Assembly (NCBI GenBank): GCA_034659075.1
Contig: JAYEGM010000043.1
Coordinates: 1 to 18,289, forward strand
DNA length: 18,289 nt
DNA from: BMS3Bbin11 sp034659075
GTDB taxonomy: Bacteria; Pseudomonadota; Gammaproteobacteria; BMS3Bbin11
Direction of reading: 5' to 3'
Shown one piece after another: positions 1 through 6,363 of the stretch. The stretch's first letter is position 1. Each line of letters begins with the position of its first letter. The position numbers were made by a program, and so were the translations under genes. Below the pieces are notes generated by a model. The model was given only the letters and a program-made list of their open reading frames with translations. It did not search any database and was not told where the DNA came from.

Positions 1-172
1 CTCGATTAAAGCGGGAATGGACCATGCTTTCACAAAAACGTCTATCAGAAACCAGGTTGTCACGAACCAGACCCTCAATAGCTTCTTCAACCAGGTCAGG
101 GTCAAAACCCTTGTTTATTAGTTTACGGGAAAGCTCCTTAACGCCATGTTCACGGCGTGCCAGCAAATCCAT
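1..172 (-). CDS. recX: Regulatory protein RecX (N-terminal part, cut by window edge)
   Basis: RecX binds RecA filaments and modulates recombinase and coprotease activity. The visible residues include ALL-type helix pattern MDLLARREHGVKELSRKL followed by a second helix and DNLVSDRRFCESMVHSRF, which matches the first three-helix repeat of RecX. The gene sits directly downstream of recA on the same strand, its usual place. The ATG at 172 has a fair Shine-Dalgarno (AGAAGG, 6 nt upstream). However, the family helix seems to begin about eight residues earlier (LKDVRRRA), and the frame stays open upstream to a TAG at 227-229. The only start-like codons there are CTG (223) and ATT (202), so the true 5' end is uncertain. 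The C-terminal two thirds lie outside the window. Confidence 0.85.
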   Translation of the reverse strand, partial: MDLLARREHGVKELSRKLINKGFDPDLVEEAIEGLVRDNLVSDRRFCESMVHSRFNR

Positions 173-215
173 GGCACGCCTTCTGACATCTTTAAGGGTA
201 ATAGTATGAGGCTGT

Positions 216-1280
216 TTATTCAGCTTCTACTGCCTCAGCCACCTTTTCTTCAACCTCATCTGATTCAGTGATGCCCATGGCAACACGGAGCTTTTCTTCT
301 ATCTCTCCGGCCATTTCAGGATGGTCTTTCAAATACTGGCGTGCATTATCCTTGCCCTGCCCGATACGTTCCTTGCCATAGCCGTACCAGGCGCCTGCTT
401 TATCGACTATGTTGTGCAATACGCCAAGGTCAATCAACTCACCTTCATGTGAGATGCCTTCATTATAAAGAATATCGAATTCACACTGTTTGAAAGGCGG
501 TGCAACCTTGTTTTTTACAACTTTAACGCGGGTCTGGTTGCCGAGTATCTCATCGGCCTTCTTGATGGCACCGATACGCCGGATATCAAGACGGACTGAT
601 GAATAAAACTTAAGGGCATTACCACCCGTAGTAGTTTCCGGGTTACCGAACATGACGCCTATTTTCATTCGAATCTGGTTAATGAAAATCACCAGGGTAT
701 TGGATCGCTTGATATTGGCCGTCAATTTGCGCAGTGCCTGTGACATTAATCTGGCCTGCAGACCCACGTGGTGATCACCCATATCGCCTTCAATTTCTGC
801 CTTGGGTGTCAGTGCGGCAACGGAATCGACGACGACGACATCAACGGCAGCTGAACGCACCAGCATGTCAGTGATCTCAAGCGCCTGTTCTCCGGTGTCG
901 GGCTGGGATACCAGCAGATTATCCACATCGACACCAATCTTTTCAGCATAGGATGGATCGAGTGCATGCTCGGCATCAACAAATGCACAGGTACCGCCCA
1001 GTTTTTGTGCTTCTGCAACGACCTGTAAGGTCAGGGTTGTCTTGCCTGAAGATTCCGGGCCGTAGATTTCCACCACTCTACCGCGTGGCAGGCCCCCTAT
1101 GCCCAGCGCATTGTCCAGCGCCAGCGAACCCGTAGGTATTGCTTCGATATTCTGTACTGCACCATCACCCAGCCGCATAACGGCACCTTTGCCAAACTGG
1201 CGTTCTATCTGACTCAGCGCGGCGCTTAGGGCCTTTGTTTTATTGTTGTCCATTTTGATACTCGTTGTTGGTTGATCCAT
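216..1280 (-). CDS. recA: Recombinase RecA
   Basis: RecA forms ATP-dependent filaments on single-stranded DNA, drives strand exchange and triggers LexA self-cleavage. With the start at 1280 it is 354 aa, the normal family length. Walker A GPESSGKT is at residues 74-81, Walker B VVVVDS at about 148-153, and the DNA-binding loop L2 (FGNPETTTGGNAL) at about 211-223. The C-terminal tail is acidic, as is typical. The start was chosen because a strong GAGGAG Shine-Dalgarno lies just upstream of this ATG; the frame is open further to 1328, but without homology. A second ATG, at residue 10, is also possible. The gene follows thpR after a 52-bp gap that contains a GTATGTC direct repeat. recX follows. 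Confidence 0.98.
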   Translation of the reverse strand: MDQPTTSIKMDNNKTKALSAALSQIERQFGKGAVMRLGDGAVQNIEAIPTGSLALDNALGIGGLPRGRVVEIYGPESSGKTTLTLQVVAEAQKLGGTCAFVDAEHALDPSYAEKIGVDVDNLLVSQPDTGEQALEITDMLVRSAAVDVVVVDSVAALTPKAEIEGDMGDHHVGLQARLMSQALRKLTANIKRSNTLVIFINQIRMKIGVMFGNPETTTGGNALKFYSSVRLDIRRIGAIKKADEILGNQTRVKVVKNKVAPPFKQCEFDILYNEGISHEGELIDLGVLHNIVDKAGAWYGYGKERIGQGKDNARQYLKDHPEMAGEIEEKLRVAMGITESDEVEEKVAEAVEAE

Positions 1281-1301
1281 GATTTTTCTCCTCTCGATTA
1301 T

Positions 1302-1330
1302 GACATACGGCCCACAATGCGTGGACATAC
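1302..1330 (-). promoter_or_regulatory. Direct repeat GTATGTC upstream of recA (possible operator)
   Basis: Two exact copies of GTATGTC (minus strand) lie at 1324-1330 and 1302-1308, 22 bp apart, about two helical turns. The gap holds a CCAC-GCATT-GTGG inverted repeat. They lie between thpR and recA, immediately before the recA ribosome-binding site. There is no recognisable CTGT-N8-ACAG or GAAC-N7-GAAC box here. Their role as an operator is inferred only from spacing and position. Confidence 0.3.
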
Positions 1331-1332
1331 AG

Positions 1333-1902
1333 TTAGTGTTTTTTTTCAGTTAATGGAAATTCCTCAATGACTTTGTATTCCAGCCTGCCCTTTTTTTGCC
1401 TGGACTCAAGCAGGCAATACCTGTTCACCTTCCACTGTACGGGCTTAATAGTGTGCCCAGTTTCACTGTGGGACCCTTTCAGTAAACTGATATGTGGCTG
1501 GTAAAAACGCTCTTCAGCATGAAACCCTAATTTCTGGCTGATTCTTTTGAGGATAGAATGCAACTCTTTCAAGCCCTGTGGAACAATAGAGGGGCCTATC
1601 CAGTTTATTCTGCAGTGTGTGAAACTGCCTGCATGATCCAGTTCCAGATCAAATTGTTTTATATCCAGTAACCTCAGCCGCTGTCTCAACTGCTGCTCTT
1701 TCTGCTGCTGTACCTGACCGAGAAACACCAGGGTAAGATGAATATTTTCTCTTTCAGTCCTTCGCCCGCCGTGCTTTAACTGTAAGCGCTCTGCGAGGTC
1801 ATATAATAGTTCCTGCAGGGATTGATCCGGCCAGCAGGCAAGAAACAATCGCCTGCCTGAATCCGCATGTAAACGTACTTCACCTGTTTCAGCCATGATC
1901 AC
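1333..1902 (-). CDS. thpR: RNA 2',3'-cyclic phosphodiesterase (2H family)
   Basis: This family (ThpR, formerly LigT) opens 2',3'-cyclic phosphate ends of RNA to 2'-phosphate and shows reversible 2'-5' ligase activity in vitro. The two diagnostic histidine motifs are present: HLTL at residues 55-58 and HISL at 137-140, in a 189-aa protein of normal size. The GTG start at 1902 overlaps the cinA stop (GTGA), and an ATG two codons later (1896) is an equally likely start; GGAA lies upstream of both. The arrangement suggests translational coupling with cinA. The gene belongs to a cinA-thpR-recA-recX run. Confidence 0.9.
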   Translation of the reverse strand: MIMAETGEVRLHADSGRRLFLACWPDQSLQELLYDLAERLQLKHGGRRTERENIHLTLVFLGQVQQQKEQQLRQRLRLLDIKQFDLELDHAGSFTHCRINWIGPSIVPQGLKELHSILKRISQKLGFHAEERFYQPHISLLKGSHSETGHTIKPVQWKVNRYCLLESRQKKGRLEYKVIEEFPLTEKKH

Positions 1903-2399
1903 TGTCTTTCCAGTCTGGCGAGCATTTCTGTCAACGCGTAATGCACAGATTTTTCTCGTATCTCTTCACGATCACCTGTCAGATGACAGGTCACGGTTTC
2001 ACACTGCCCATTGACCAGCCAGCCAAAACATACCGTACCAACAGGTTTCTCAATGCTGCCTCCACCCGGGCCGGCAATACCTGTGATAGATAAACCTGCC
2101 TGGGCATGACTATGTTCGATTGCCCCCAGCACCATCTGCCTGGCTGCCTCTTCGCTGACAGCACCATGGTTATCAATAAGCTGCTTGCTGACAGCAAGCA
2201 TTTCCTGCTTGGCTTCGTTGCTGTAGGTAACAAACCCACGATCAAACCAGCCTGAACTTCCGGCAATAGATGTAACAAGCATCGATACCCATCCCCCGGT
2301 GCAGGATTCCGCAGTTACCAGTAATTCATTGCGGAATAACAGCCTGTTGCCTATTTTTTCCGCTAATTCCTGCAATGCTTCGTCTGCTGTATTTTTCAT
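1899..2399 (-). CDS. pncC: CinA-family nicotinamide-nucleotide amidohydrolase (PncC type)
   Basis: This is a stand-alone CinA C-terminal domain, 166 aa, which in characterised members deamidates NMN to nicotinate mononucleotide in pyridine nucleotide recycling. The conserved segments are AESCTGG (30-36), VTYSNEAK (about 57-64), GAVSEEAA (79-86) and TGIAGPGGG (106-114). The N-terminal MoCF-like domain of long CinA proteins is absent, as in E. coli YgaD/PncC. It starts at ATG 2399 with a weak ribosome site. It lies in its usual place upstream of recA and is divergent from lexA across an 86-bp gap, so it may share that gap's LexA-type operator. Confidence 0.93.
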   Translation of the reverse strand: MKNTADEALQELAEKIGNRLLFRNELLVTAESCTGGWVSMLVTSIAGSSGWFDRGFVTYSNEAKQEMLAVSKQLIDNHGAVSEEAARQMVLGAIEHSHAQAGLSITGIAGPGGGSIEKPVGTVCFGWLVNGQCETVTCHLTGDREEIREKSVHYALTEMLARLERQ

Positions 2400-2430
2400 G
2401 TTTTCAGAACTATCAATTCAGTATGTTGTC

Positions 2431-2459
2431 TTGCAATTTTCTGCTCATTGCCGTATTCT
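2431..2459 (+). promoter_or_regulatory. Candidate lexA promoter
   Basis: TTGCAA at 2431-2436 and TATTCT at 2454-2459 are separated by 17 bp, each matching four of six sigma70 consensus bases. Transcription would start near 2466, exactly at the first GAAC of the repeat described next. The assignment rests on motif and spacing alone. Confidence 0.4.
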
Positions 2460-2462
2460 AAA

Positions 2463-2484
2463 TGAGAACAGAGTGAGAACAGTA
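2463..2484 (+). promoter_or_regulatory. Probable LexA operator, direct repeat GAAC-N7-GAAC
   Basis: The core GAACAGAGTGAGAAC occupies 2466-2480 and ends 5 bp before the lexA start. It sits in an 11-bp direct repeat, TGAGAACAG at 2463-2471 and again at 2474-2482. No E. coli-type CTGT-N8-ACAG box is visible in the cinA-lexA gap. GAAC-N7-GAAC (GTTC-N7-GTTC on the other strand) is the known alphaproteobacterial LexA box. The repeat also covers the likely ribosome site (GAGTGAG) and the inferred transcription start, so bound LexA would block expression. Its function here is inferred from motif and position. Confidence 0.6.
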
Positions 2485-2485
2485 T

Positions 2486-3103
2486 ATGCTAACTGACAGA
2501 CAACGGCAAACCCTTAATTTTATCCGCAGTTTTATTGATGATAATGGCTATCCGCCAAAGCTAAAGGAAATAGGTGAGCATCTGGGTATCTCGTCGCGTG
2601 GCACGGTGCATCGCTATATACGGGCACTGGAGGATGAGAATTTAATCCGTGTATCAACCGGTCGCTCACGTGGAATTGAGCTAATCGATGATGAACTGAG
2701 CGAGGATAAAGATACCAGTGACCATGACAACACCCTGCCAGTCGCCGGGACTATTGCCGCCGGTTTACCGATAGAGGCCATCGAAGATCAGGAGACCATT
2801 AACCTGAATGAGTTTTTTGTTCGACCTGGACGCTTTGTACTACGCGTTCAGGGGGACTCAATGATCGAAGACGGTATTTTTGATGGTGACATGGTGATCA
2901 TGGAGAGCTGTCAAACAGCACGGGACAATGAAATTGTTATAGCCCTGATTGACCAGGAAGAGGCAACGCTGAAACGTCTTAAAAATAACCAGGATGGCAG
3001 CATTACCCTTATCCCTGCTAACGCTGCCATGCAGCCGTTCCGTTATTCCGCTGAACGTGTAACTATTCAAGGTCGGATCGTCGGACAGTTCAGGGCCTAT
3101 TAA
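2486..3103 (+). CDS. lexA: LexA repressor (SOS regulator, self-cleaving)
   Basis: LexA represses SOS genes and cleaves itself when stimulated by RecA filaments. The 205-aa protein has an N-terminal winged helix-turn-helix (about 1-70) and a C-terminal S24 peptidase-like domain. The cleavage bond is Ala92-Gly93 in TIAAGLP. Catalytic Ser125 lies in VQGDSMIEDG and catalytic Lys163 in ATLKRLK. The recognition helix region SSRGTVHRYIRALE (37-50) looks more like the alphaproteobacterial form (S-K-S-G-I-H-R-L-I-T-A-L-E as I recall it) than the E. coli form with P-N-A-A-E-E-H. This agrees with the GAAC-N7-GAAC repeat in front of the gene. lexA is divergent from cinA-thpR-recA, which may be coregulated. 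Confidence 0.97.
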   Translation: MLTDRQRQTLNFIRSFIDDNGYPPKLKEIGEHLGISSRGTVHRYIRALEDENLIRVSTGRSRGIELIDDELSEDKDTSDHDNTLPVAGTIAAGLPIEAIEDQETINLNEFFVRPGRFVLRVQGDSMIEDGIFDGDMVIMESCQTARDNEIVIALIDQEEATLKRLKNNQDGSITLIPANAAMQPFRYSAERVTIQGRIVGQFRAY

Positions 3104-3132
3104 CTAACGGCCAGCTATTCTCATCATTGAGA

Positions 3133-3161
3133 TTGTTATGTTTTCTATCCAGACCTGTTAT
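3133..3161 (+). promoter_or_regulatory. Weak candidate promoter for the rhodanese gene
   Basis: TTGTTA (3133-3138) and TGTTAT (3156-3161) are 17 bp apart, each matching four of six consensus bases, in the AT-rich 105-bp gap between lexA and the rhodanese gene. Confidence 0.25.
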
Positions 3162-3208
3162 ATATTCAAACTATCTAATAGAAAATATATCACTACTGAG
3201 GTCATGCC

Positions 3209-3649
3209 ATGGGTACCCGGGATGAAACAAAACACGTAAAGGGGCTTGCGCCTAAAGCGGCCGCAAAGTTATTGCATGATGACCCCCGGGCATTACTCAT
3301 CGATGTTCGAAGCAGCATGGAGTTCCTGTTTGTCGGTCACCCCGAAGGCGCTGTACACGTAGCCTGGATCGATGAACCGGACTGGAAAGTAAATGAGAAT
3401 TTCACTACCGATATTCGAAAATTATTGCTTGGTGGTGTCATTCGCGGCAACGAAATACATAGTGCGCCAATAGTGCTGATCTGCCGCAGTGGTGTACGTT
3501 CACTGGAGGCCGGACAAAAGCTGATCGATGACGGCATGACCAATGTCTACCATATCGACAGTGGCTTCGAAGGTGAACTGGATGACCATCATCGACGCAG
3601 CACTCTTAATGGCTGGCGATTCGATGGTTTACCGTGGGAGCAGTGCTGA
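3209..3649 (+). CDS. Rhodanese-like domain protein (single domain)
   Basis: Rhodaneses carry sulfur as a cysteine persulfide and pass it to acceptors such as cyanide, thiols or sulfur-relay proteins. The 146-aa protein is one rhodanese domain: LLIDVRSSMEF (29-39, the CH2A-like strand) and the active loop CRSGVRS (92-98) with Cys92 as the sulfur acceptor. It ends in a second cysteine, Cys146. There is no signal peptide, so it is probably cytoplasmic. ATG 3209 has a good TGAGGT Shine-Dalgarno six bases upstream. It stands alone, convergent with the next gene. The substrate cannot be told from the sequence. Confidence 0.9.
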   Translation: MGTRDETKHVKGLAPKAAAKLLHDDPRALLIDVRSSMEFLFVGHPEGAVHVAWIDEPDWKVNENFTTDIRKLLLGGVIRGNEIHSAPIVLICRSGVRSLEAGQKLIDDGMTNVYHIDSGFEGELDDHHRRSTLNGWRFDGLPWEQC

Positions 3650-3668
3650 AGGCTGTTCGTTTATCATT

Positions 3669-4082
3669 TTAATCGCGAGTTCGGACAAGCACTTCACGTA
3701 ACCTGATCTGACCATACAGATTGAGCAGCAAGTCATCAGCCGAACCCTTTGCTGGAAAAACTATCCGGCTGAAGTTCCAGCCAGCCGGGTTATAATAATT
3801 AGCTGCCTGTCCAGTCACCACTCGCCGATCTCTCTGGCTATAAGGTGATCCGGTCCAGGCCAGCCCGCCTCCATATCGAGACTTAAGAACCACTTCGATA
3901 TGTTCAACTTCGAGTCTGTTGGCATCTACCTGGTACTGCTCATAGAGTGCCCGATGCAAATCAACAGTGTGAAATCCGCCAAAAATTGTATCATTAAAAT
4001 CCAGTCGAAAGTCTTCTGCATGCGAAGCACTGCAGATTACCAGGGATACAGCAAGAAGGAAGTTAACAAATAATTTCTTCAT
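3669..4082 (-). CDS. Secreted protein of unknown function
   Basis: I do not recognise the family. The 137-aa product begins with a clear Sec signal peptide (MKK, hydrophobic stretch, probable cleavage after ASHA at residue 22), so the mature protein of about 115 residues is exported, probably to the periplasm. The mature part contains FNDTIFGGFHTVDLHRALYEQY, then a stretch resembling beta strands (VEHIEVVLKSRYGGGLAWTGS), and ends LLLNLYGQIRLREVLVRTRD. It has no cysteine in the mature region and no lipobox. It lies 64 bp downstream of another small exported protein on the same strand and may be cotranscribed with it. The initiator ATG has only a weak ribosome site. Confidence 0.75.
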   Translation of the reverse strand: MKKLFVNFLLAVSLVICSASHAEDFRLDFNDTIFGGFHTVDLHRALYEQYQVDANRLEVEHIEVVLKSRYGGGLAWTGSPYSQRDRRVVTGQAANYYNPAGWNFSRIVFPAKGSADDLLLNLYGQIRLREVLVRTRD

Positions 4083-4146
4083 CTGATGGCGACTTCTTTA
4101 TTAATAAGTACCTAAACACTGCCAGGAATTATTATTCAGCAAACAG

Positions 4147-4479
4147 TTAGCCTGTGCAGGTTTTTATTGCCTTGCGATGTACATTACCGATGGAATTTGT
4201 CTTTTTGAGTGTTTTGGCAAAACTCGACCCGTGCTTGTTGGCTTCAGCTTTCACTGCGGCATCCCAGGCATCCCCCATTCCCATGCCTTTGGCCTGGTTG
4301 GCGATATATGCAGCACCAATGGCCTCGTAGAGACTGTAATCATCATCACCCACTTCAGACTTCAGTTTACTGGCGGCACAGGCACAAATCTTGTCTGAAT
4401 CGCTGCACATGTCCTTAACCGAGTCCGCCATAGCATTGCCGCAAAAGAGTACGGCTAACAATAGTGTCACTATTTTCAT
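4147..4479 (-). CDS. Small exported four-cysteine protein, unknown
   Basis: The family was not recognised. The 110-aa product has a signal peptide with likely cleavage after AMA (residue 18). The mature protein of about 92 residues has exactly four cysteines, Cys25, Cys32, Cys34 and Cys108, enough for two disulfides in the periplasm. The CxC pair and CSDSDKICAC cluster sit near the mature N terminus, followed by a helical, lysine-rich remainder with a GMGMGDAWDAAVKAEANK segment. Start ATG 4479 has a good AGAGGT Shine-Dalgarno seven bases upstream. It lies between oleate hydratase and another exported protein, all on the minus strand, 39 bp after the hydratase gene. Confidence 0.78.
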   Translation of the reverse strand: MKIVTLLLAVLFCGNAMADSVKDMCSDSDKICACAASKLKSEVGDDDYSLYEAIGAAYIANQAKGMGMGDAWDAAVKAEANKHGSSFAKTLKKTNSIGNVHRKAIKTCTG

Positions 4480-4518
4480 TTTTATACCTCTGGAGAGTTA
4501 GATGTAAGTTCTGTTGTA

Positions 4519-6132
4519 CTAACGCCTGATCGCCTTTGTTGCGGCGATCAGGTATTTTGGCATGCGCTTAGAGTTGTATACAGGTAGAACTTTCTTATCT
4601 GATTCAAACAGGCCATAAACCGCTGTCTGGGCACAGCGTACGGAATATTCCACAGTAAAGACACAGTCATGCGGTACTTCGGCAAACTGCCCGATAAAGG
4701 CGAAGTTGGTTGCCCCGTCAGGCAACACCAAAGGACGATCGCCCGGTTCGCGTGGCATAAACAGGCTGTCGATAAACGGCATCGCGGTGGGAATGCAATT
4801 AACCACTTTGCCTGCATCAACTACAGGTTTCATCAGGTCCTGTATTTTCAGGTGATACCAGAGTTCCTCGAGAATTTCCTCCCCGGTGCAATCTGCCATT
4901 TTCTTCCGCACATGATTTCCGAGGCGGTCAGGATAGAGCCCGTAACCCCAGAAAATCTTGATGTCATCCGGCTGATTCGGGAAATGCGGCTGGCGTGCGA
5001 TGACGGTCGACATTAGCCAGTTGCTGTCTGTCATGGTCACCAGCCCGCCCGTACCATCGACATCACCCCCGATACTCTGCATGTAATCATGGAAAGTGGT
5101 ATCGGCCAGGGTCACAGAAAATGAATACCACTTCTGCAGATCAATGTTGTCACAAAAAACACCGGGGTTGCCAAACGCCCTGTCCCTGGCGGCAATGTTT
5201 TTCCACAGCGTCCAGGCACCGGATTCAGGCATGCCCTTCAATTCTGCTGGCCGATACATGGAGCCATTATCGGTAGCATCGGTGATAGAACCGTTGGTGA
5301 TAAATACATAGTCGTTTTTGCGCAGCACGATCTCATCTGCTGCCCCGTTGCGATCCTGAACATATAATACGGTCGCAGTTTTCTGATCCACAGAGAGATC
5401 GAAATCGATATCGGTAACCTGGATACCCATATCGAAATGTACGCCCTGCTCACGCAGATGATTGACGATCGGCAACACCACGGAATGGTACTGGTTATAC
5501 TTGGTGCGCATCACTCCACCGAGCCTCTGCAACCAGGGCACCAGGTGGATGAAGCGTTCCATATAGCGCCTCATTTCCATCAGCGAACTCCATTTCTGGA
5601 AGGCAAACATGGAGGTGAAGATGTACCAGAAATTGGATTCAAAAAACTTTTGTGAGAACCATTCTTCGATGCGTGTTTTGCCGAGTGAGCGTTCAGAAGT
5701 GAGCATCAGCTTCAGCATCCGCGCCTGATCCAGAAACGGAACCTGAAAGGAAGAAACATCCACTTTCTTTCCATCTCGCAGCAAACGTGCATCGGCATCG
5801 GAAACATAACGTTTGCTGAACTCAAAAGATTCATCCCTGATATTGACATCTGGATCTTCCAGCGAAGCAATTCTTGACAGCAGATCCCAGTAGCAGACGT
5901 AGTGCTTCTCATGCATGCGGCCACCGCGAATTACAAAACCTTCTTCCGGCTCCCCGGTGCCATCAAGAGCGCCACCGGTGATATCATCCTGTTCGAGAAT
6001 ATGGATGTTTTCTGCCGGCATTCCCACATCTTCAATCAGGTAAACCGCGCTGGCCAGTGATGCGATGCCACTGCCGACAAGATAGATATTAGAATCAGTT
6101 GGATTATTATTTTTTACTCGCTTCAACGCCAT
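4519..6132 (-). CDS. ohyA: Oleate hydratase (FAD-dependent fatty acid hydratase, MCRA family)
   Basis: Oleate hydratases add water across the cis-9 double bond of unsaturated fatty acids, giving 10-hydroxystearate, and carry a non-redox FAD. The 537-aa sequence shows the N-terminal nucleotide-binding motif YLVGSGIASLASAVYL (about 17-32), the family hallmark RGGRM (69-73), and YNQYHSVVLP (212-221), matching the conserved tyrosine region. Most studied enzymes read RGGRE, the Glu being catalytic; here it is Met73, as I recall for the monomeric Rhodococcus-type group. The ATG at 6132 has AAGGA only one base upstream, so initiation may be inefficient. No fatty acid gene flanks it except the divergent patatin-like lipase, which could supply free fatty acids (inference). 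Confidence 0.93.
   Translation of the reverse strand: MALKRVKNNNPTDSNIYLVGSGIASLASAVYLIEDVGMPAENIHILEQDDITGGALDGTGEPEEGFVIRGGRMHEKHYVCYWDLLSRIASLEDPDVNIRDESFEFSKRYVSDADARLLRDGKKVDVSSFQVPFLDQARMLKLMLTSERSLGKTRIEEWFSQKFFESNFWYIFTSMFAFQKWSSLMEMRRYMERFIHLVPWLQRLGGVMRTKYNQYHSVVLPIVNHLREQGVHFDMGIQVTDIDFDLSVDQKTATVLYVQDRNGAADEIVLRKNDYVFITNGSITDATDNGSMYRPAELKGMPESGAWTLWKNIAARDRAFGNPGVFCDNIDLQKWYSFSVTLADTTFHDYMQSIGGDVDGTGGLVTMTDSNWLMSTVIARQPHFPNQPDDIKIFWGYGLYPDRLGNHVRKKMADCTGEEILEELWYHLKIQDLMKPVVDAGKVVNCIPTAMPFIDSLFMPREPGDRPLVLPDGATNFAFIGQFAEVPHDCVFTVEYSVRCAQTAVYGLFESDKKVLPVYNSKRMPKYLIAATKAIRR
4525..4552 (-). repeat. Perfect 10-bp inverted repeat at the 3' end of the oleate hydratase gene
   Basis: CCTGATCGCC (4525-4534) and GGCGATCAGG (4543-4552) pair perfectly around an 8-nt loop. 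The hairpin overlaps the last nine or so codons of the gene above. On the minus transcript it is not followed by a T run, so it does not look like a standard intrinsic terminator; on the plus strand TATTTT follows. It might protect the transcript 3' end or separate the hydratase from the downstream small genes. Confidence 0.5.
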
Positions 6133-6363
6133 GTCCTTGTATGAGATAAAATCAAATTACATTAAGAAGCGCGAAAATATCACACGAGCAGATACTCTGC
6201 AATTGGCACCAGGTGTGCGGTACAGGTTAGTATTGAGTATACTCACACCGGGCTTCATGTGTGTCTGCATCAGTGTAAATGATCATACGCATGCAATCGA
6301 TGCTGCGTCGGATAAGGCTGCAGCCTCCTCCACAACTGCAGGGTATTTTATATTCATAAAGGT
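6133..6363. other. Divergent intergenic region, no gene supported
   Basis: This 231-bp gap separates the oleate hydratase and patatin genes and must hold both promoters. A 78-codon frame on the plus strand spans it but has no ribosome site, begins inside the ohyA start and has no recognisable composition. No convincing sigma70 box or operator was picked out by eye. Confidence 0.5.

Noticed and set aside
1310..1345. E. coli-type SOS box upstream of recA (CTGTATGTCC...)
   Set aside because: The left half CTGT is present but the right half ACAG at the required N8 spacing is not.
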